Source: Alectoria sarmentosa
Lineage: Eukaryota; Ascomycota; Lecanoromycetes; Lecanorales; Parmeliaceae
NCBI GenBank assembly: GCA_009733775.1
Contig: WOGZ01000373.1
Coordinates: 1-22,168 of the forward strand
Direction of reading: 5' to 3'
DNA: 22,168 bases
This document shows, one piece after another, positions 9,999 to 19,168 of the stretch. Each line of letters begins with the position of its first letter. Within the stretch, counting starts at the first letter, position 1. The notes beneath the pieces are model-generated. The model worked only from the letters and a program-made list of their open reading frames with translations. It made no database searches and was not told the origin of the DNA. Both the position numbers and the translations under genes were made by a program.

Positions 9999-11824
9999 GA
10001 TAGATGTCTCGTGGACGGGTCAGCTACAAGGAGGGAGGAGGGAATAGAGAGCAGTTATAGAGCGGGGAACCAAAGAATGAGGTCCACACTCTGGGCCTGT
10101 CAGGGGAAGGAATCGCTTTGACTTTCAACGAATTGTCTGGGCTCTGTGAGTTTTTGGGATGAAAGAGGTAATTTGGATTTTTCACTAGAAATGTGTATGT
10201 TTTGAGGGAAATGCTGCCTTTGGGCTCCCGGGGAGCCGTTTGCTATGCAGGTGATAACAGTCAGGACGATCCGAATGCGTGGCAATGCACGCCCGCAAGC
10301 AAACGAGTTGCATACAAGCAGGCATTTTTCCTGCACACTTCCGCACTGACACGTGGCGATAAGCCTCTCTGAGGTAATTTTCAAAAGTCTGTATTCTGAC
10401 AACGCAACTTTCCACTCAGCAGACTCAGCTTATGAAGCAGTTCGAGCCGTGAAAAAAGAACTTCCCAAATTCAAGCATGTGACCACTAGCTCAGATGCTG
10501 CTGCCCATCAACGTCCGCAAGGCGTCAATCATATCAAACATGGCTGGAAAGGCGCATTTTTCACGCAAAGCAAAGTGCCGCTAGAGTAGCCCCCTTTGAT
10601 CTTCACCTGCATAGGCTTCTTGCATGAAAGAAACACAGCGCAAACAACAGATACAACTGGCAGACCCGCAGTAGAAGAAGGATCATGGCTATGTAGCAAA
10701 ATTAAGACAGCACAAAGGCGAGGTGGTAGGCTGTTTTTGGCGCCATGGAAGAGAGGCAGCGCGTGCAGGTTCATCAGATCTTGCATCACGAGGAGTATGA
10801 CTGTCATCTCTAGGACAGCGCATGACTTTGCTTGTAAGCAATTATGTCTCGCAGATCTTTTTCTCAGATGACATATTCTCTGTCACCGCACAGCGAGATT
10901 GGCCGCTGCTGCCGGTTTCAACACAAGGTTGCGAACGCGTCGTTTGCCACTTCCGAACTTGTCGATTCGAGGAGGATCATCTACATATGTAATTTGCGAT
11001 GCGCGGATATCCTGCATCAGCAGTAGGTGAACAGCTGATCGTTGACTCGGAGGAGAACAGTTCGGAGTTCATAAGAAGTTACGGGCCACAGCTTTGCAGC
11101 GACGTGTCCATCTGTTTGAACGGGCTTGGCAATGAAATGTCATGCGATGAGGCTAGGCCAGAATAGTTATAGCGTGATCGGCATTCAAATTTTCATCCGT
11201 GTGAAAAAAGCAAGCGATCTCATTTCTTTGGCAAGGCATTCGAATAAAGTGCATTACTGTTCCTACGAAATTGCAATCAATGCGCAAATGCCTTGCCTAC
11301 ATCCATTTCGATGACGCCCTCCCCTTGTCATTCGGTGCTTGACCACAAGGTGGTCTATCTCACAGTGTCTGCGGATGGGACCAGGACACCTCACCTCAAC
11401 AGGCTCAATCTGACCATGAATAAACATCTGCTAGATCGTATGTCAGCATCGAGCTGTTTGTACGTCTTCTGGGTCAAGAGGAGACGACGGCCTCTCTGGC
11501 ATGTTTGACAATTGCTTGGGTTTGCTTACCGCAATCAATAATAGAGTCACTCGGCATAAGAAGAATAGGTCAAAAGGTCCAAAGTGCTGTACCATATAAC
11601 ATCTGATCGTGGAAACTGCACAGGACTAGGGTTTGCCCGGAGCAAGGTCTAACAGGAGCAAGCATAATGCAGTGACTGGAATATCTTACGCTTTTGTTCT
11701 ATGTTCTTGCACTGCAACACACTACTTTCAAATCTTTCCTTTTCCTAGCCGGATATATTTCATATAACCACTTGCTTTTTTGAGCGCCCCAATTCCGAGA
11801 AGGTCTTGCTCTTACTGGTCTGAA
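9999..11824. other. Intergenic, upstream of Argonaute; no gene seen
   Basis: The first 100 bases upstream of the Argonaute ATG, read on the minus strand, are CT-rich and contain CTCTATAAC about 60 bases before the start. This fits a fungal promoter/leader, with weak support. The remaining 1.7 kb contains only short open frames on both strands (up to about 100 codons) without motifs or splice-supported extensions. No tRNA or transposon end was recognised. Confidence 0.55.
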
Positions 11825-12312
11825 CTTCCAGTTACTTTTCGGATGAAATGAAGAATAGCAATGAATGAGCATTTTGTTTGCAAATTCAGCAAGGATAAAA
11901 AAGCGCAAGCAATGCATGCGTATCTTCTTTGCATCTTCAATTGAGTTGAACAAGCGCGGTCAGTGAATGCTCATCTCATTCACAAAGTCAGACGAGATGA
12001 ATGAAGACAAGCAATGAATGCGTGACTTATTCACATCTTCAGTCGAGTTGAATGCTCATTCACAAAGTCGGATGAGATGACAAGACACGGGCAATGAATA
12101 TGCGACTTATTCACGCCTCCGGTCGAATCGATTAAGCGCAAATCATCCAAAAGTATCTTATTCACAAATTTGAGCGAAATGAATAAGCGCCAGCAATGAA
12201 GGGGTATCTTATTCACATCTTCAATCCAATTGAATAAACACAAATGACGAAGCCGTATCTTATTCACAAATTCGGGCGAAATGAATCAGCGCAAGCAATG
12301 AAGGCGCATCGC
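11825..12312. repeat. Tandem array of about ten 51-bp units, two alternating subtypes
   Basis: Units begin at 11825, 11876, 11927, 11978, 12029, 12058, 12109, 12160, 12211 and 12262. All are exactly 51 bp except the one at 12029-12057, which has lost 22 bp. Most start ATTCAC and end CTT. Two subtypes alternate: one reads ATTCACAAA..TC..GCGAAATGAAT and carries AGCAATGAA; the other reads ATTCACATCTTCA..C.A.TTGAA. This gives a 102-bp higher-order period. The right-hand units are best preserved, and a further degenerate unit may follow to about 12350. Because 51 is divisible by three, the minus strand carries a 17-residue periodic frame (VNKI..HC.R.FI), but it is broken by the short unit and by a TGA at 12286-12288. 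It looks like a non-coding minisatellite or the fossil of a repetitive coding sequence. Confidence 0.88.
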
Positions 12313-12355
12313 CTTCACTACTTCTGCGGAATGAAGCTCAACAAGCATCCCGGGC

Positions 12356-12363
12356 TATATAAA
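12356..12363 (+). promoter_or_regulatory. TATA box for the AlkB-like gene
   Basis: TATATAAA lies immediately after the 51-bp array and 313 bases before the ATG of the AlkB-like gene. The following stretch is pyrimidine-rich (many CTT/TTC runs), as in many fungal leaders. The assignment is inferred from position and motif only. Confidence 0.5.
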
Positions 12364-12668
12364 CCTCGGAAATCCTCGACCATGACCCTTCTTCCTTTTT
12401 ACATTATCGGACTGCACAGTCAAAACCAACGTTCAGCCTACAATTCCATTAGCCAACTTGGGTCTTTTCTACTTTCATTGCTTGAACATTCTCGATCTCA
12501 ATCCTCTTTGCTTCTTTGAACATCAGACATCAAAGTCAAAGATAGTAGTCAAGCTATCCTTCCCCCTACAGCATCCGACTTCAGAGTCGAGCACAGTATC
12601 TGATCTCCTTTTTGTCTTCCTCGATCTTAGACCTTCAGACAACCCTAAGTCGTCTATACTTTGAAAGC
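12364..12668 (+). other. Probable 5' leader of the AlkB-like gene
   Basis: A CT-rich, gene-free stretch lies between the TATA box and the start codon. An ATG at 12382 opens a 46-codon frame ending near 12519. It would be translated as an upstream ORF only if transcription starts very close to the TATA box. No splice pair within the leader is evident. Confidence 0.4.
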
Positions 12669-15584
12669 ATGTCTTGCACCGAGCGCAATAACGGGAATAT
12701 CGACTTAGAGCTATCACGTAAATCAACGCGTGAGAGGAAAAAAGCTCAATATTTCGGACACTTTGCGCCCAGTCAGGACTTGGAGGACTTGGTAGGTAGA
12801 CCATTGATCTCGAAGTGTTCTCGAATATTTCTAGCATAAAGAAGCACATTCGTTAGGCTTCGTAGCACTGACTGTTCTTAGATTGAGGCTGCCAAACCGA
12901 GAAGGTATGCTCCTACGGTGCATAAGGGAGGCAGAGGAGCAAATGGAAAACCGAGCCTCTTGGTGACCCTACCTCTGACTACGCATGTTTCCCCTCAAAA
13001 CTTTCTTTCGCATTCGTCCCTGTCAGATAATGCTCCCAAAATCAAGATTGAGAACCTCTCTGGAGTACAAGCAAAATCTTCCGCTCAAAACTCCACAAAG
13101 CGAAAAGCTGCCTCGACCAATGACGACGATGAATATGACGTATTCACACCCTCATCGAGTCGAGCGCAAGCATCGAAAAAGCGACGCCTTCATCCTTCCG
13201 CCCCTAAGCTGAGGGTAACGCCTAAGACGAAACTCAGTACCAAGTCGCATGATGACGACCGTCCTGAGCCTCGAGGACAGCCGGAGGTTTGGGCAGAGGT
13301 AACTACCATGTTGTTATTTACACGGCTTGCGAGCTTAGTGCTAACGTGGCGCTTCAGGATCGTCAACCGTTGTGCGAGGCTTTGCCTTACTATCACGCAT
13401 ACAAATCAGCGTCATACTCTTGGGGTACCGTGGCTGGCAAAGGTGGCTACGTCTATGGCTTCCTATTGGATGAAGATAACGACGTGCGGGGATATATGAG
13501 CGAGAAAATCGTAATCACCAAAACGTAAGACTTTCCGTGGATGAAGCTTGGCTAGACTGATACTAATTCAAGAAACAGGGGTGGCGGGGTCAAGCTCAAT
13601 CTCGAGACAGGGCACATGGAGCAGATGGACGATCACAGTAGTGATTCGAGTAGATTCACCATCTTTTCCCATAACCAGAGGGAGAGGGTTCCAATTATTC
13701 TTATTGTTGGTCAGTTTTTTGCGGCTTCTTGGGATGACGAAGGTACTAAGGATTATGTAGGGGCTAAGAATCGACATTGTCCTGTGCTGGTGCCTCATCG
13801 ATACAATGTGCTAGGCACGTTCCACGTGACAGATTCTTGGTCTGAAAGAATTAAGGGCAAAACTGTCTGCCGAGTTCGCTTTGACATGATTGACCTCAAA
13901 GCCCCAAGCTGGTGGGGTATTAAAGGATCTCCTCCACCCACGCGAACGCCTGACTACACCACCAAAGCGCTGGTTCAGACCTGCTCTGTTTGTGGCAAGC
14001 CAAGCAAGCAACGCTATGCGCCTGCCTGGATGTGCTCCAATGAAAAGTGTACGAGCTTCTCAAAAATCAATGGACGAGCCGTCATTGAACCTCCAGCGCT
14101 CAATCCCGCGTTCATTGATGAGCGCAACAAATGGCCTGCGCATGTTAAGGCCCCTTTCCCATTGAAGCCGGCTCCCCCAACCGAGCACCTGAACAAACCG
14201 GAGATGGAGACGTCGCCGTCAGCGTGGAAAGGGATGGTCTGCCCTAAATGCGGCGGATGCAACTCAAGAACCGAGTGGGACGAGTGGAAATGCGGAACCG
14301 ACGGTTGCGACTACGAGATACCCATTCACCATACCGTTCGCCCTGCCAGCACCCTGACCTCCGAGCACGCCTTTGAAGCCGAGGGTCACACTATATCTTT
14401 CGATAAGTGGGAAGAACCTGTCGTTCGTTCAAAGATGGAGTTCCACGGCTACTGGCGCAAGGCGACCTATGAGTTGTCTCCTGGAAATTACGTTTGTCAC
14501 TATTTCGCCAACCAAGAGATCAATAGACAACCTGGTGGAGCAGATGAGATCTTCGAGGCCTTGCAGGAAGCTAGGATGGGTATGAAGCGCCATCCGCTTG
14601 AGGACAGCCCTAGTAAGTGTCTTACGGTATTTCCTCGCACATAAGCTTACCCAGAACAGTGGAAGGCGATGTCTTGACGAGGCACTTCGGAGTCAACTAT
14701 GTTTGTATCTTCGAGCATATACAAACCTTTCTCGTTGACTAATATATGTGCAGGGTTTGCCATACCAATTCGTCGCCGCGCCAGACTCCAAGGGCTTCTA
14801 TGAAGCTCCGCCAGCCATACTGGATGCCCTTAATCATCTGACATGGGCTTGGCAAGATGCAATTCAAGATGGCTCGTACCGACCATTCAACGAACTGCTG
14901 TGCCTAGGATACATGGAGACTCAGAAAATTGGGGTCAGTACCTCCCTGGTCCGGTGCTATCAATTTCCCCACAGCAGCTGATCAACTCTAGATGCACGAC
15001 GATGGTGAGAAGGATCTTGGGCCTGACATCGCATCACTATCGCTAGGTGGTGCAGCCACCATGAAATTTAAAATGAAATCAAAGCACTGGATGGCCAAGG
15101 GAATCACAGCCGAGAATTACGATCCCGAGGTTCCGGTGCAGCCTGGTTCCCAGGGCTGGCAGTTACGCACCGCCGCCAATGACTTCTACAAGGCTGGTCT
15201 TATGAAAGAGTATAAGACTGCCAAGGCAGCTCTGATAGCTTTTCTAGACAAAAATTCCGAGCAGAGAAAACAAAATGGGCCGATTGTGTTGACTCTCGAA
15301 TTAAAACACGGGGACATGGTTGTCATGCACGGTGAAGAGATTCAAGAATTTTATGAAGTGAGCACACACCTTTTCATGAGATTTTTACTAGAGTTAATAT
15401 CTTCCAGCATGGTGTTCAGCCAAAGGGGAAGCTGCGATATGGATTAACGGGCCGATACATCAAACCGGAGAATATTCCGGTAAAGGAGCACTGGAAAGGA
15501 AACTTCACTATCGCGCCGGAGAAGGTCTATGATGGTGATCTGGCGCTTTTTAAGGCAAACTTTCCGGAGGAGGAAGACGATTAG
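12669..15584 (+). CDS. AlkB-like 2OG/Fe(II) oxygenase with two zinc-ribbon modules, 834 aa
   Basis: Eight exons: 12669-12791, 12882-13298, 13358-13524, 13579-14612, 14660-14700, 14754-14933, 14992-15357, 15408-15584; all joins keep frame. The basic N-terminal part has a likely bipartite nuclear signal (KRK 114-116, KKRR 140-143). Residues about 180-345 form a conserved fungal domain that resembles SRA/YDG in its pattern (IVITKTGGG, VPIILIVG, PHRYNVLGTFHVTDSW). Two Cys4 modules follow: C371/C374/C388/C393 and C457/C460/C474/C479. The C-terminal AlkB fold has metal ligands H656 and D658 (MHDDGEKDLGPD), the distal H777 (FYEHGVQP, split by the last intron), and 2OG-binding R786 with R792 (RYGLTGR, where classical AlkB has RxNxTxR). 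AlkB enzymes oxidatively remove alkyl groups from DNA or RNA; the substrate here is unknown. The exon 5 donor GTTTGT and exon 6 donor GTCAGT are non-consensus but required by frame. The start is the only ATG in frame before the first intron that is not inside the leader. Confidence 0.9.
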
Positions 15585-16164
15585 GAGGGGGAATTTAACC
15601 GGGATAGAGCGCACATAGCAGGGGTCTCAACTACGTATTTGAGGCACTCTGCAGGGATTTAGATGGGATATGCGCTCCTTTTTGATTAGCTTTTGACAAT
15701 CTGAGAATACATTTGGTCTGCTATTTAGGGTTGTTTTCCCGTGCAATGTGACAGTAGAAAGGAGTTTAACCTTTTGAATAATGACGTTTTCTAGGCTTTT
15801 TGCTTGTGTAATGACTTGTTTGAAGGGCATTTGACTGGTGGAGATGACGAATTTTGTGATAAATATGGGTTTTTTGTCTTTCTTTTGGCATAGGTTGTGA
15901 GGCTCGTATCTCTCAGGATGTGATGTAGAAAGGGGATTTTCCCCAAGGTTTGTCCTTTTTTTAATGTCTTGTTTTGTGTAAGAGCGCACGATGTGCGACA
16001 GTTTGTGGGTTACTTCCCATATAAATGACTGAGATGATAAGACTATTACCGTTTGAAATTTGACATAGAAATGGTAGCATTCCCTACTCTTGTCTATTCA
16101 GCTTGTAACAAATGCGTCCAGTTTATGACGATTTGAGAGCCATTATTGCGCAGAAACAACCTGC
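15585..16164. other. T-rich intergenic between convergent genes
   Basis: This is the presumed 3' UTR of the AlkB-like gene followed by T-rich sequence. Similar phrases recur (GTAGAAAGGAGTTT near 15756 and GTAGAAAGGGGATTTT near 15927), suggesting an old imperfect duplication. A 120-codon minus-strand frame at 15627-15989 mirrors the T-richness (Lys/Ser/Asn) and has no motif, so it is not called. Confidence 0.5.
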
Positions 16165-16737
16165 TCAATCCATCAACAGATCTCCAGGTTCCATCGTACC
16201 GCCAGGCCTGAACATTCTCAACCTCCCGATCTGTCCCCTTCTCGAGTTCTGAATCGCCGCAAACATCTGACAGGGCCCCACCTGCCCGTTTATGAGATTT
16301 TCCCACCCTTCCATCACGTTCAGCACGTCTCCGTACGTCAAATGCACTGTCACGGGACTCGATTGTATGATGATATCCCAGTTCCCGCTCTCGACGCCGG
16401 CGATGACCTCAATGATGGGATCATCCTTTGGAAGCAGCCAGGTGTCACCCTTGTCTTTGATGTGGTGCGCCATGCGATTCCGGATGTTGTTGATGGCCGT
16501 CATGAGGTCTTCGCGGGGGATTTGGAAGGTTGGGAAGTAATTTATGTAGAGGACCGTTTGCGTTTCGGGGATGTAGTAGGTTAGAGTGGGGTTTGCGGTG
16601 GTGAGGGAGCTGTTGTAGGGGAGGGGGAGGAGGTTGGATGCGGTCAAGTTTTGCGGCACTGGCTCGACGGGGAGGATAAGCGCTTTGATGCTGAATATCA
16701 TGAGTAGCAGCAGCAACATTATCGCCGCTGAATGCAT
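16165..16737 (-). CDS. Small secreted protein, 190 aa, unknown function
   Basis: The chosen ATG at 16737 opens directly onto a hydrophobic stretch (AAIMLLLLLMIFSIKALIL), a signal peptide or anchor. It is followed by a Pro/Asn/Leu-rich linker with N-glycosylation sequons (NLT at 30, NSS at 42). The remainder reads like a small fungal secreted domain: a predicted helix around LMTAINNIRNRMAHHI, then WDIIIQSS.VTVHLTYGDVLNVMEGW and RGQIGRLRMF. The pattern (LTYGDV...G, then RGxVGxG) resembles uncharacterised fungal secreted proteins I have seen, but I cannot name a domain. The frame also extends upstream to an ATG at 16854; that stretch contains a GTGAGTAC donor at 16832 and possible acceptors, so a 5' exon adding a few residues (MHAFMRQ) is possible. 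A frame change near the C-terminus cannot be excluded. Confidence 0.65.
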   Translation of the reverse strand: MHSAAIMLLLLLMIFSIKALILPVEPVPQNLTASNLLPLPYNSSLTTANPTLTYYIPETQTVLYINYFPTFQIPREDLMTAINNIRNRMAHHIKDKGDTWLLPKDDPIIEVIAGVESGNWDIIIQSSPVTVHLTYGDVLNVMEGWENLINGQVGPCQMFAAIQNSRRGQIGRLRMFRPGGTMEPGDLLMD

Positions 16738-17250
16738 TGCTCCTTCTTTCGGAGCTTTGCTGATCCAAGCACGTCGGGATATTAATCTAGCTAAAAACTC
16801 TCTCGGGCCATGCAGGTTCTTCTTGTACTCACCTTGACGCATGAAAGCATGCATGGCAGAAGAGACTATTACACGTTCTTATCGTGGGTGTCGGAAATAG
16901 AGATAACAGGACCACGCTCGCAAATCAGGAGCAATTGCGCAGGGAAAGGATCGCTTGTAATGTAGTGGAAGGAGGCTGAATCTGAATCCCATGCCGGCAA
17001 TTCGTGAATCGTACATGTTGTCGTATATCTGCCATGTGAAGGGAGGTGGCTCCGTAATTCGCTCCATGGGTCCCCAACATTGGCTTGAAGAGCATCACTA
17101 AAATAGCTATGAGTAAGTATCACAAAATATACGCGCGAACCAAACATGGCGTTTATTTCATTACATACGCTAGCGTATATATTAGTTAGCTCAGCCTTAT
17201 GAACTCTTGCCAATTCTCCGTTCCTTCATGTTTTTACAAGACATGCCTGC
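16738..17250 (-). other. Possible exon fragment, unassigned
   Basis: A minus-strand frame ends with a TAA near 16869. Over its last roughly 75 codons (from about 17095) it looks protein-like, with balanced composition and phrases such as IHELPAWDSDSASFHY. It is preceded by CTATTTTAG, a plausible acceptor, and further upstream by GTATGT, a plausible donor. However, I could not join the pieces in frame to a start codon, and no family is recognised. It could be a gene fragment or chance. Confidence 0.25.
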
Positions 17251-18900
17251 ATGCTCGTCACCATCTCATGGCATCAGTCGAACATATCTGTAACGGTCAC
17301 ATTCTCTTGTTCGGAGAAAGTGGCATGTTCTTTCTATTGCGCTCAATACTGTAGATTCCCTAAAATTGTCTATTCAACTACCAGAACCCGTTCGGACAGT
17401 GTATGGAATGATTGCCATTATCCTGATGGCCGCGATCAGACAACCTACAGCTTCAACGTCTCGACATTGTGAATTTCAGGGAGATAGTCAAGTCTTGACG
17501 CGATTTCGTGCCTTTCTTCCAGGCTGGCTAACATCCTGAATTATCAAGAAGAATGAATCGATCACTCAATATGTCTCAGGAACCACAAAGTATATGCAGC
17601 AACGAGACTAGATGTTTCAGAATGCGAGAAAGCTGAGATGAATGGCGGTTATATGTTGCCAATTTTGTACACTCCTCGGTGTGTGCCCATTCTCATATAC
17701 TGTCCATTGCAAAGCTGGCAAGTATCTCTTCTGGTGATAAAGTCAGGAAGATGTCGCCACAGTACTAACAGTATTTACGTGGCACTTGGAAGTTTTCCGA
17801 TCAAGGTGAGCATTGATACGACTTCTTTTAATTGCTTACTTTTCGGTCAATCCTTGGATGCCAAAGAAACACAAAGAGGTCATGGTGATACGGCTTACCT
17901 GTTGGCTTCATTCGATCCGAAACTCGATGAAGAGGGTGGTCATCTTTCTTTCCTTGCTCTTCCGTTCACATCAAGCCTATGATGCTGTGAGAAGAATGCA
18001 GAACACAATTTTTGTTTCCAGATTTCAACCATACGGCAGGATTACAGAAGCTTACGCCATCAGACCCATCTCACGAGAAATACTGATAATGGAAGGCAAT
18101 CTATCATTAATCGTGGCTCTAGTAATAACCCATCGTAGAAGTCTTTGCTCATGCAGAACTGCGCCTGACTTGAACGAGGATACCCACATCGCTTATACCT
18201 ACGAAATTCAAGAACGCCGCCCACGCAAAGAGATTAACTCACTTGACAATTTAGAGATGGCTACCTTTTGGGAGGACTGCACAAGCATTGGCATTGTCTC
18301 TCTTGCTGCACCTGGTGGATTGATATCAACCGTGGGGAAAGCAATGCATGCTCTCCAAACATGATTGGCACGGTTGCCCAACCAGATGGTCTCGGCAATC
18401 AGATGAGATACTACGCGTGGTAACGGAGACTACGCAAGCTCTCGACTGTTCCATTTATGCATAATCCCGTGTGTTATGCTATCCGTACAAATGGAACAAG
18501 AACGGCGGACAATAGTCCAGAATGTTTCCTGGTCCTTTACCGCTTCGATAACATGTGCACTCACATTGTCGCGAGGTATGTGAAACGTTGGGACGAAAGG
18601 CTTACTAGAAACCTGCAGATTCGCTTGCTTGACGCTTGTCAAAACCGATGCCTTGCTGGTTATTTGTTCTACTGGACCCCAACTGCTTTTACGGTTGATA
18701 GACAGCCACGCCCAAAGGTTTCGATCGCTAATCTTATGCTTGCAAAGCGATTTGATCCCGATTGCGCACGGACACTGTGGAAGAGAGCTACATGCGCGAA
18801 ACGGATGCACCCGTGGCCCATGTAAAACCGTCCGGCCGCCATCTCTAATATGCAAGAGTACTTAGCGAAAGAGAAAAGCCTTTACAGTGGAAGTTCTAAT
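17251..18900. other. Unassigned region with overlapping open frames on both strands
   Basis: Plus-strand frames at 17251-17472, 17638-17982, 17813-18364 and 18457-18825, and a minus-strand frame at 18430-18855, are open but mutually overlapping. Some stretches look coding (for example DTTSFNCLLFGQSLDAKE near 17820-17870), but I could not link them by convincing splice sites into one product, and no domain is recognised. A degraded gene or an unrecognised multi-exon gene are both possible. Confidence 0.3.
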
Positions 18901-19144
18901 TTGCAATTGCGTTTTCAATAAAAACATGTTCGTCCCCTTTTCTTGAACGAAGTTGAACCCGTTATAGTCAGCTCCTAGTCGCTTGAAGCCGGCATACTTG
19001 CGCAAGGTGGTTGCATACCTAGTCAGGTCTTTTGTAGCGCAGAGGCGCTCTCAGTCCCACACATATTGCTTTCACGACTCCTTGATTCAAAAAGACTTGA
19101 GATCCAAGAGATTTCTGGTCTCACGTGAAATTGTTCAATTACAG

Positions 19145-19168
19145 ATGATTTTGCTCAAATGTCACTGA
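19145..19168 (+). promoter_or_regulatory. Seven-codon upstream ORF overlapping the secreted-protein start
   Basis: An ATG at 19145 opens a frame of seven codons ending in TGA at 19166-19168. It overlaps the main ATG at 19159 in a different frame, so it could limit initiation at the main start if it is in the mRNA. It directly follows TTCAATTACAG, which resembles a splice acceptor, so a spliced 5' leader is also possible. Confidence 0.35.

Noticed and set aside
11825..12312. CRISPR array
   Set aside because: The 51-bp units are contiguous and lack unique spacers, and the genome is eukaryotic.
11825..12312. Intact repeat-protein gene on the minus strand of the array
   Set aside because: The frame is interrupted by a stop in the 12262-12312 unit and by the 22-bp deletion in the 12029-12057 unit, and no ATG or splice pair rescues it.
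14651..14660. AG ending at 14654 as the acceptor before exon 5 of the AlkB-like gene
   Set aside because: It leads to a stop within a few codons. The acceptor ending at 14659 keeps the frame open into the following exon.
15627..15989. 120-codon minus-strand frame downstream of the AlkB-like gene
   Set aside because: The frame follows from T-richness of the presumed 3' UTR region; it has no motif and no sensible context.
16292..16837. Plus-strand frames opposite the small secreted protein
   Set aside because: They overlap the better-supported minus-strand gene, which has a signal peptide, sequons and a single start, and they have no features of their own.
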